DNA of 64,000 nt. It comes from Nocardioides sp. 503 (GTDB lineage: Bacteria; Actinomycetota; Actinomycetes; Propionibacteriales; Nocardioidaceae). Shown piece by piece: positions 1-8,539 of this stretch (positions within the stretch are counted from its first letter, which is position 1; every line of letters begins with the position of its first letter). The notes under the pieces were generated by a model. It did not search any database. It was not told the DNA's origin and saw only the letters and a list, made by a program, of their open reading frames with translations. The position numbers and the translations under genes were made by a program. The stretch is taken from contig NZ_SPUI01000002.1 of the NCBI RefSeq assembly GCF_004522095.1, forward strand, positions 1,240,001 through 1,304,000. The letters are read 5' to 3'.

Positions 1-46
1 CCTGGCGCGGCACCTCGGTCCAGGGACCGACCTTCGGTGCGCTCAT
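1..46 (-). CDS. Unidentified protein, N-terminal fragment (runs off the window)
   Basis: An ATG at 46-44 opens a reading frame that runs off the left edge and gives MSAPKVGPWTEVPRQ. The start shares one base with the TGA stop of the OsmC gene (TGATG), an arrangement that normally means translational coupling, so this is probably the second gene of the OsmC transcript. Fifteen residues are not enough to assign a family, and the ribosome-binding signal is weak. Confidence 0.5.
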   Translation of the reverse strand, partial: MSAPKVGPWTEVPRQ

Positions 47-513
47 CAGGGCGCGGGCTGCGGAGGCTCGGCGACGGTGTAGTCCACCGGCGTCCCGAGC
101 TCCACGGTGCGCGAGACGGTGCAGATCCGCTCGTGCGTCTGCTGCACCGCTCGCGGAAGGAACGCCCGCGCGGCGTCGCCCGCCTCCCCCTCGGGGAAGG
201 TGACGTCGAAGGTCACCTTGATCCCGGTGAGGTGCTGCCCGCCGTCGTCGCGGACCTTGTGGCCCTCGGCGGTCATGTCGAAGGAGAGCGGCTCGGCCCG
301 CCGGCTCGTGAGCTCGTCGACCGTGACGGCCGCGCACCCGGCCAGCGCGGCGAGGAGAAGCTCGACCGGGGTGAAGTCGGGGTCGTCTCCCCCGCTGCCG
401 ATCGGCACCAGCCCACCACGCGCGTTGGTGGCCTTGTAGCGGCCGTCCCCGATGCGGGTCAGGTCGATCCCTCGCCAGGTGTCGGGGCGGTCCTCAGGAG
501 TCGGCTGCGTCAT
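46..513 (-). CDS. OsmC/Ohr family protein (thiol peroxidase-like)
   Basis: The protein has 155 residues, the usual OsmC length. Family members reduce organic hydroperoxides in the cytoplasm through a reactive cysteine pair. Both cysteines are visible: C60 in the LAALAGCAAVTVDEL helix and C131 in ERICTVSRTVELG, the standard spacing for the family. The ATG at 513 is chosen because the OsmC fold begins directly after it, whereas the upstream extension to 1026 is an Arg/Ser-rich shadow. A weak CAGTCT -10-like box sits 6 nt before the ATG, so the message may be leaderless. It is followed by the fragment at 46-1 with a one-base stop/start overlap. Whether it is of the OsmC or the YhfA-like subtype cannot be decided here. 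Confidence 0.85.
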   Translation of the reverse strand: MTQPTPEDRPDTWRGIDLTRIGDGRYKATNARGGLVPIGSGGDDPDFTPVELLLAALAGCAAVTVDELTSRRAEPLSFDMTAEGHKVRDDGGQHLTGIKVTFDVTFPEGEAGDAARAFLPRAVQQTHERICTVSRTVELGTPVDYTVAEPPQPAP

Positions 514-568
514 GGGCACAGACTGCCAGAACGCCGAGCGTCCTGGGCGTCGCCTCAGGGGGCGGGCG

Positions 569-718
569 TCAGCGCCGGCGGCCGGCGCGCGCGGCGCTGC
601 GACGCGCGCGGCGCGCGTCCAGCAGAGCGAGCTCCACGTTGCGCAGCAGGGCGCGGTCCTGGTCCGAGTGGCTCCGTCCCTTGACGATTCCGGTGGCCAG
701 GTGAAGCTCCATGGGCAT
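569..718 (-). CDS. Small arginine-rich protein, 49 residues, function unknown
   Basis: This frame encodes MPMELHLATGIVKGRSHSDQ followed by a helix of the type DRALLRNVELALLDARRARRSAAR and an Arg-rich tail. A ribosome-binding site (GAGAGG, about 10 nt upstream) precedes the ATG. It lies 55 nt upstream of, and on the same strand as, the OsmC gene and is divergent from the oxidoreductase at 902. The composition (an ordered acidic/amphipathic half and then a basic tail) is not what an antisense shadow would give, but no family is recognised. It might bind nucleic acid through the basic tail, which is inference from composition only. Confidence 0.6.
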   Translation of the reverse strand: MPMELHLATGIVKGRSHSDQDRALLRNVELALLDARRARRSAARAGRRR

Positions 719-901
719 GCTGGTTCATCCTCTCGACCCGGACCCCCGGGTCGTGCTCGGTAACTGGTAGTGCCGCTGAGGCGACCCTTACAGCCTAGTG
801 ACCGTCGAGACCGGCGACGGCATCCACGACGACGTGATCTCGACCACCGCTCGCGGCCGCTGTCCGCACCGGCGAAACCAGGCACTGGCAGGATCGAACC
901 C

Positions 902-1897
902 ATGGCGACCACCCGCGAGATCCATCTGTCCGCCCGCCCCTCCGGCCTGCCCGGCCACGAGCACTTCAGCACCGTCGACGTCGACCTGCCGGCCCTTGGC
1001 GAGGACGAGGTGCTGGTGCGCAACACCTTCCTGTCGGTGGACCCCTACATGCGGGGCCGCATGAACGACGTGAAGTCCTACACCCCGCCCTTCGCGCTGG
1101 ACGCCCCGCTCGAGGGCGGCGCCGTCGGTGTCGTGGAGGACTCGACCTCCGACCGGCTCCAGGTCGGCGACACGGTGCTGCACATGGCCGGCTGGCGCGA
1201 GCACGCCGTGGTGCCGGCGCGACACGCGCGCCGCCTGGACACCGCGCAGGTGCCGGCCTCGGCCTACCTGGGAGTCCTCGGCATGCCCGGGCTGACGGCG
1301 TACGTCGGTCTCACCCGGGTCGCGCAGATGAAGGAGGGCGACACCGTCTTCGTGTCCGGCGCGGCCGGCGCGGTCGGCTCGGTGGCGGGGCAGATCGCCC
1401 GCCGCCTGGGCGCGGCGAGGGTCATCGGGTCCGCCGGGTCGGCCGAGAAGGTCGCGTGGCTGGTCGACGAGCTGGGCTTCGACGCGGCGTTCGACTACCA
1501 CGACGGGCCGGTCGCCAAGCAGCTCGCGCCGCACGGCCCGGTCGACGTCTACTTCGACAACGTGGGGGGCGAGCACCTCGAGGGCGCGATCTTCCACATG
1601 GCCGACTTCGGCCGGATCGCCGCCTGCGGGGCGATCGCGGGCTACAACGCCGAGGCGCCGGAGCCGGGGCCGCGCAACCTGATGATGGTGGTGGCGAAGC
1701 GGCTCACCCTCCGGGGCTTCATCGTCAGCGATCACCAGGAGGCGGCGTCGGACTTCTACCGCGACGCCGGGGCCTGGCTGGCCGCCGGCAAGCTGGTCCA
1801 CCGCGAGACGTTCGTCGACGGCCTGGACTCCATGATCGACGGCTTCCGAGGCCTCTACTCCGGCGACAACGTCGGCAAGATGCTGGTCCGGCTGTAG
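902..1897 (+). CDS. NADP-dependent MDR-family oxidoreductase (alkenal/one reductase-like)
   Basis: The protein has 331 residues and belongs to the zinc-free medium-chain dehydrogenase branch that includes leukotriene B4 12-hydroxydehydrogenase and bacterial CurA. These enzymes use NADPH to reduce the double bond of enones and alkenals. The diagnostic SVDPYMRGRM lies at 45-54, the Rossmann glycine motif GAAGAVGS at 153-160, and the C-terminal half carries the typical VYFDNVGG and GRIAACGAI segments. No structural or catalytic zinc cysteines are present. The ATG at 902 starts the conserved fold and has a CAGGAT -10-like box 7 nt upstream. The physiological substrate is unknown. The gene stands alone and converges on the S55 gene. 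Confidence 0.88.
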   Translation: MATTREIHLSARPSGLPGHEHFSTVDVDLPALGEDEVLVRNTFLSVDPYMRGRMNDVKSYTPPFALDAPLEGGAVGVVEDSTSDRLQVGDTVLHMAGWREHAVVPARHARRLDTAQVPASAYLGVLGMPGLTAYVGLTRVAQMKEGDTVFVSGAAGAVGSVAGQIARRLGAARVIGSAGSAEKVAWLVDELGFDAAFDYHDGPVAKQLAPHGPVDVYFDNVGGEHLEGAIFHMADFGRIAACGAIAGYNAEAPEPGPRNLMMVVAKRLTLRGFIVSDHQEAASDFYRDAGAWLAAGKLVHRETFVDGLDSMIDGFRGLYSGDNVGKMLVRL

Positions 1898-1919
1898 CCG
1901 ACCCGTCCGCAATCCGGTC

Positions 1920-1982
1920 TGCGGTTTGGTCACCAACCGCAAGTACCGGCCGGTAGAACCTGCGGTTGGTGACCAAACCGCA
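1920..1982. repeat. 63-bp dispersed palindromic element, copy 1
   Basis: Two perfect 22-bp inverted arms lie at 1920-1941 and 1961-1982. Their core is GCGGTTTGGTCACCAACCGC, and a 19-nt spacer separates them. The spacer itself contains the palindrome TACCGGCCGGTA at 1944-1955. Each arm is also a near-palindrome. A second element with the same arms and the same spacer length is at 21819-21881. This copy lies between two convergent genes. Confidence 0.85.
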
Positions 1983-2030
1983 AGGGTCCGGACCCAGCGG
2001 CCCCAAGCCGGCGCACGACATCCGGACGCA

Positions 2031-2065
2031 CAGGTGGGCCGGGAGCAGCGCTCCCGGCCCACCTG
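2031..2065. terminator. Strong hairpin, probable terminator of the S55 gene
   Basis: A perfect 15-bp stem (2031-2045 with 2051-2065) with a 5-nt loop lies 15 nt past the stop codon of the minus-strand gene. There is no T-run, as is usual for GC-rich actinobacterial terminators. Because it is symmetrical it could also stop transcripts from the oxidoreductase at 902. Confidence 0.75.
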
Positions 2066-2079
2066 TCAGACGAGCGGGG

Positions 2080-3846
2080 TCAGCGGACGACCACGCGGAC
2101 GGTGCGCTGGCCCTTGACCACCTGGTCGACGGGGCCGAGCACGTGGGTGCGCTCGAGGTTGATGCGGCGTCCCTGGAAGGTCACCGAGGCGCGCAGCTCG
2201 TCGTTGCGGACGAGCTCCTTCACGGCCTTGACGATGTCGGCGAGGGTGAGCTCCGCCTCCTCCTCGTAGAACTCCTCCTCCTCCGCGTAGTCCTCGCCGC
2301 CGTAGTAGCCCGAGGACCCGCCGCTCATCGACAGGTAGCCACGCGTGCTCTTGGCCCGCTTGGGCACCTTGAAGCTGGTCGGCACGAGCTTCTGCCCGGT
2401 GGGGCTGGTGAGGACCGTGCGCAGTCGCAGCGTGCCGCCGGCCCTGACCTGCGCCGGGTTCTTGCGGTTCAGCGACACCCACTTGCCCGCGCGGAGCTGC
2501 TGCACCGCGGCCACCCGGTACGTCGACGTGCTGGACGTGACGACGCCGTCGGCCGTGATCGAGTCGATGGTGACGCCCGGCAGGTCGCTGAGCGCGTAGA
2601 CCACGTCGGGCAGGGTCATCGACGCCTCGAACGTGAGGTCGCTGCGCGAGGTGATGCGGTCGCTGTGGGCGAGGGTGAACGCCTTGCCGGTGGCGTCGGT
2701 GCCCTTGATGCTCCACGTCTGGGTCTCGGTGCCGCCCGAGTTGCCGTCGACGACGCGGTCGTGGTTGCCCACCAGCTGGTAGAAGGTCATCTCGGCCGCA
2801 GCGGTCGGGACGCTCACCTGGGTGCTGCCCGTGCGGGAACGGCTGCCCATCGTGAGGTTGGACGTGACGGTCGTCGTGTCGGGCAGCTCGTCGAAGCTGC
2901 CGGTGATGCCGGTCAGGCGGTCGTCGGTGATGGTCCCCGCGGGCGCGGAGATGTTGGCGACCTTGAACGGCGAGCCGAGGGAGTCGGGCTGCACGTAGAG
3001 CGCCTCGGCGGGGTGCATCGACATGGTCGCCGGGCCGGTGAAGGCCATCGGGTGACCGAAGGCCACCACCCGGCCGTCGCACACCGTGGTCGCGGTGCCG
3101 ATGCCGCCGGCCGTGACGTCGCCGTAGGCGAGCGTGGCCGCGATGTTGCCACCGGCGACGATGTCGGTCGGGACGGCGACCGAGCTGGCCCGGCCGACGG
3201 CGTAGGCGCCCTTGGTGACGTAGGGACGGGACTTCGCGGCGGCCAGCCGGCGCGCGCTGACCCCGGAGACCCCCAGCGGCATGGGCAGCTGGCGAGCACC
3301 CTGGGCGGCGTCACGCGCACTGACGTCGCTGGCCTTGGCGATGTGCTGCGCCATGGAGCGGCCGATGTCGACGCGGCGCGGTGCCCGCGCGGCGGTGGCG
3401 AGGTAGTCGTCCATGTCCTCGATCGGGGTGATGCCCGCGATCGGCGAGGGACCGTAGGACAGGCCGTAGGCGACCGCACCGATGAGGCGACCGTCGCCGG
3501 AGTCGTAGACCGGCGAGCCCGACATGCCCTGCCAGATGCCGCCGGCAGCCTGGATGGCGGGCGAGTCCAGCTCCATGATGATCATGTCGACGCCGGCGGC
3601 GATGCCGTCGTCGAGGACACCGATGACGTCACCGGTGAAGGGCTCCGGCGTGACGCCCGAGTCGACGGTCAGGCCCTCGACGGTCTGACCGGCGGTCACC
3701 TCGGCGAGCGGGAAGGCGGGGGTGCAGTCGCCGGCCGGCGGCGCGGAGCCGGCCGGTGACGAGGTGAGGGCCGTGGTGCCGGCCAGCAGGCCGACGGAGG
3801 AGGCGAGCGCGACGAGCGCACGCCGGCGGGCGAGGGGACGAGACAT
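2080..3846 (-). CDS. Secreted SpoIVB-type peptidase S55 domain protein
   Basis: The protein has 588 residues with a signal peptide at 1-35 (MSRPLARRR, hydrophobic core, ending near AGSA). Peptidase S55 proteins are serine proteases first known from SpoIVB of Bacillus. The serine signature GMSGSPVYDSGDGRLIGAV is at about 107-125, and the histidine signature GIGTATTVCDGRVVAFGHPM is at about 249-267 (His265). In SpoIVB the His segment comes first, so the order here looks swapped. A long beta-rich C-terminal region and an acidic EDYAEEEEFYEEE stretch follow. The ATG at 3846 is preferred over the upstream in-frame start because GGAAGG lies 9 nt before it and the signal peptide starts there. The substrate is unknown. 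Since this genus does not sporulate, a role in envelope proteolysis is likely. Confidence 0.8.
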   Translation of the reverse strand: MSRPLARRRALVALASSVGLLAGTTALTSSPAGSAPPAGDCTPAFPLAEVTAGQTVEGLTVDSGVTPEPFTGDVIGVLDDGIAAGVDMIIMELDSPAIQAAGGIWQGMSGSPVYDSGDGRLIGAVAYGLSYGPSPIAGITPIEDMDDYLATAARAPRRVDIGRSMAQHIAKASDVSARDAAQGARQLPMPLGVSGVSARRLAAAKSRPYVTKGAYAVGRASSVAVPTDIVAGGNIAATLAYGDVTAGGIGTATTVCDGRVVAFGHPMAFTGPATMSMHPAEALYVQPDSLGSPFKVANISAPAGTITDDRLTGITGSFDELPDTTTVTSNLTMGSRSRTGSTQVSVPTAAAEMTFYQLVGNHDRVVDGNSGGTETQTWSIKGTDATGKAFTLAHSDRITSRSDLTFEASMTLPDVVYALSDLPGVTIDSITADGVVTSSTSTYRVAAVQQLRAGKWVSLNRKNPAQVRAGGTLRLRTVLTSPTGQKLVPTSFKVPKRAKSTRGYLSMSGGSSGYYGGEDYAEEEEFYEEEAELTLADIVKAVKELVRNDELRASVTFQGRRINLERTHVLGPVDQVVKGQRTVRVVVR

Positions 3847-3980
3847 GTGGGGGACCTTCCTCCCGAGAACGGCGTGCGCGGTCGCTCGCCTGTCCATACG
3901 ACGCCCCAGCATGCCGTCTGGTTGCCCTCGCGTCCTGGGAATCGCAGGACCTGAGAGGGAGTCCTACTTCTGCGGCCTCC

Positions 3981-3986
3981 TAGGCT
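3981..3986 (+). promoter_or_regulatory. -10 box TAGGCT, leaderless promoter of pepN
   Basis: TAGGCT ends 6 nt before the GTG at 3993, so transcription would begin at or next to the start codon. There is no Shine-Dalgarno sequence here, which supports a leaderless message and this GTG as the start. Confidence 0.65.
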
Positions 3987-3992
3987 GGGCGG

Positions 3993-6452
<2,460 letters not shown>

Positions 6453-6454
6453 GG

Positions 6455-7300
6455 ATGCGCGAGCTCGCCCGTCGTCCCGGCCCCTCCACCCGCACCCGGG
6501 TCGAGGAGCTCACCGGCGACGCCGTCCGCCGCCACGAGGACCGCCTCGCCACCGAGGAGCCGCTGGAGATCCGGCTGGCCTGGCCCGGCTCCCCCGCGCG
6601 CCGCGTCTGGGTGACCATGCGCACCCCCGGGCACGACTTCGAGCTCGCGGCCGGGTGGCTGCTCCACGAGGGGCTCGCGGGTCCGGGTCAGGTCTCCGGC
6701 GTCGCCTACTGCACCGACGTCGACCTCACCCCGGACCAGGAGTTCAACGTCGTCACGGTGACCCTGGGCGGGGCGCCGCTGTCCGACCCCGGCCACCGTC
6801 ACGACGCCCGGTCGGCGGGGTCGTCGGCGTGCGGGGTCTGCGGCAAGGACAGCGTCACCGAGGCGCTCGCGGTGACCGCCGGTGAGCGGTGGGTCGGCCC
6901 GGTGCCCTCCCCCGACGTCGTACGCCGCCTGCCGGGTCTGCTGCGCAGCCGTCAGCCGCTCTTCGACCGCACGGGAGGGGTCCACGCCGCCGGCCTGTTC
7001 ACCGCCGACGGTGAGCTGCTGGTCGTGCGTGAGGACGTGGGGCGGCACAACGCCGTGGACAAGGTGGCCGGCGCCCGGCTGCTCGCCGGCGCCTCGCCGG
7101 CCGGCGCCTGCCTGGTCGTGAGCGGCCGGGCCGGCTTCGAGCTCGTGCAGAAGGCGATCTCCGCGGGGGTGGGCTCCCTGGTCGCCGTCGGCGCGCCGAC
7201 GAGCCTGTCGGTCGACCTGGCTCGGCGCGCGGGGCTGGTGCTCTACGGCTTCACCCGCGAGGGCCGGACGGTGCGCTACACGGGCGATCACGCCGGCTGA
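6455..7300 (+). CDS. fdhD: FdhD, formate dehydrogenase sulfur-transfer protein
   Basis: The protein has 281 residues. FdhD takes sulfur from the cysteine desulfurase IscS and passes it to the molybdenum cofactor before insertion into formate dehydrogenase. The essential CxxC loop is seen as SSACGVCGKD (C126, C129). Conserved GGVHAAGLF and VVREDVGRHNAVDK segments follow, and FEL.QKA..AG confirms the family. The start is the ATG 2 nt after pepN, with GGAGG inside the end of pepN as the ribosome-binding site. No formate dehydrogenase gene is in the window, so its client lies elsewhere. Confidence 0.95.
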   Translation: MRELARRPGPSTRTRVEELTGDAVRRHEDRLATEEPLEIRLAWPGSPARRVWVTMRTPGHDFELAAGWLLHEGLAGPGQVSGVAYCTDVDLTPDQEFNVVTVTLGGAPLSDPGHRHDARSAGSSACGVCGKDSVTEALAVTAGERWVGPVPSPDVVRRLPGLLRSRQPLFDRTGGVHAAGLFTADGELLVVREDVGRHNAVDKVAGARLLAGASPAGACLVVSGRAGFELVQKAISAGVGSLVAVGAPTSLSVDLARRAGLVLYGFTREGRTVRYTGDHAG

Positions 7301-7357
7301 GACCGGGCTCTCGGCCGCCCTGCGGCGTGGGACGCCGGGGGTGTCGGCGGCGCCGAA

Positions 7358-7363
7358 TAGGTT
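7358..7363 (+). promoter_or_regulatory. -10 box TAGGTT, leaderless promoter of sbcD
   Basis: TAGGTT ends exactly 6 nt before the GTG at 7370. The 69-nt gap after fdhD contains no ribosome-binding site, so sbcDC probably has its own leaderless promoter. Confidence 0.65.
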
Positions 7364-7369
7364 CGACCC

Positions 7370-8539
7370 GTGCGCATCCTCCACACCTCCGACTGGCACC
7401 TGGGCCGGTCCTTCCACCGCGAGGGGATGCTCGCGCACCAAGCCGTCTACCTCGACCACCTGCTCGAGGTCGTGGCCTCCGAGCGGGTCGACCTCGTGGT
7501 GGTCTCCGGCGACGTCTACGACCGGGCGCTGCCGGGGGTCGACGCGGTGCTGCTCGCCGACGACGCGCTGGTCCGGCTGGCCGCCTCGCGGGCGGCCGTC
7601 GTCCTCACCAGCGGCAACCACGACTCCGCCCGGCGCCTGGGCTTCAGCTCGCGCCTGATCGACGCCGCCGGCGTCCACATCCGCACCGACGCCTCCGCCT
7701 GCGGCACCCCGGTCCTGCTGCGCGACGAGCACGGGCCGGTCGCGGTCTACGGCCTGCCCTACCTCGACCCGACGGCGCTCAGCGAGCCGTGGCAGCTCCC
7801 CCGCAGGTCCCACGAGGCGGCGCTCGGCCACGCGATGGCGCAGGTCCGCGCCGACCTCGCCGGTCGTCCCACCGGCACCCGCTCGGTGGTGCTGGCGCAC
7901 GCGTTCGTCGCGGGCGCCGCGCCCAGCGACTCCGAGCGCGACATCTCCGTCGGGGGCGTCTCCCGGGTGCCCACCGACGTCTTCGCCGGCATGGACTACA
8001 CCGCGCTGGGCCACCTCCACGGCGCCCACACCCTCACCGACGCGATCCGCTACAGCGGCTCGCCGCTCGCCTACTCCTTCTCCGAGGCCGGCCACCGCAA
8101 GGGCTCGTGGCTGGTGGAGCTCGACGAGCGAGGTCTCGCCGGCGCCCACTTCCTCGAGGCCCCGGTCCCCCGCCGCGTGGCCCGCCTGCGCGGCGACCTC
8201 GAGGCCCTGCTGGCCGACCCGGCGCTCGTCGAGCACGAGACCTCCTGGGTGGAGGCCACGCTGACCGACGCGTCCCGCCCGGGCCGCGCGATGGAGCGGC
8301 TGCAGCGCCGCTTCCCGCACACGCTGCTCCTGCGCTTCGACGGCCCCGCCCACCGTCTGGGCGCCGCCCCGGCGCAGGCCACCCGCGCCCGCACCGACCG
8401 CGACATCGCGCTGGAGTTCATGACCGACATGCGCGGCGGACCGCCCGCCGGGGCCGAGGCGGCGCTGCTCACCCGCGCGGTCGACGCCTGCTGCGACGAC
8501 ACCGACGTCGACTCCCTGGTGCGGGAGGGCAGCGGCTGA
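7370..8539 (+). CDS. sbcD: Exonuclease subunit SbcD (Mre11-type phosphoesterase)
   Basis: The protein has 389 residues. With SbcC it forms the Mre11-Rad50-type nuclease that opens hairpins and trims DNA ends. The metallophosphoesterase motifs are clear: D8-W-H10 in TSDWHLG, D48 in SGDVYD, the GNHD motif at 82-85, and later LAHAFV and GHLHGAH. The start GTG follows a leaderless -10 box. Its TGA stop overlaps the ATG of sbcC (TGATG), so the two subunits are translationally coupled. Confidence 0.96.
   Translation: MRILHTSDWHLGRSFHREGMLAHQAVYLDHLLEVVASERVDLVVVSGDVYDRALPGVDAVLLADDALVRLAASRAAVVLTSGNHDSARRLGFSSRLIDAAGVHIRTDASACGTPVLLRDEHGPVAVYGLPYLDPTALSEPWQLPRRSHEAALGHAMAQVRADLAGRPTGTRSVVLAHAFVAGAAPSDSERDISVGGVSRVPTDVFAGMDYTALGHLHGAHTLTDAIRYSGSPLAYSFSEAGHRKGSWLVELDERGLAGAHFLEAPVPRRVARLRGDLEALLADPALVEHETSWVEATLTDASRPGRAMERLQRRFPHTLLLRFDGPAHRLGAAPAQATRARTDRDIALEFMTDMRGGPPAGAEAALLTRAVDACCDDTDVDSLVREGSG

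Noticed and set aside
46..1026. OsmC read from a start near 1026
   Set aside because: It would add 171 Arg/Ser-rich residues that overlap the 49-residue gene and the start of the oxidoreductase gene. The fold begins at the ATG at 513.
1966..3759. A 597-codon plus-strand frame opposite the S55 gene
   Set aside because: It is the mirror of the S55 coding sequence, His/Arg/Gly-rich, with no domain; the minus-strand gene has a signal peptide, motifs and a terminator.
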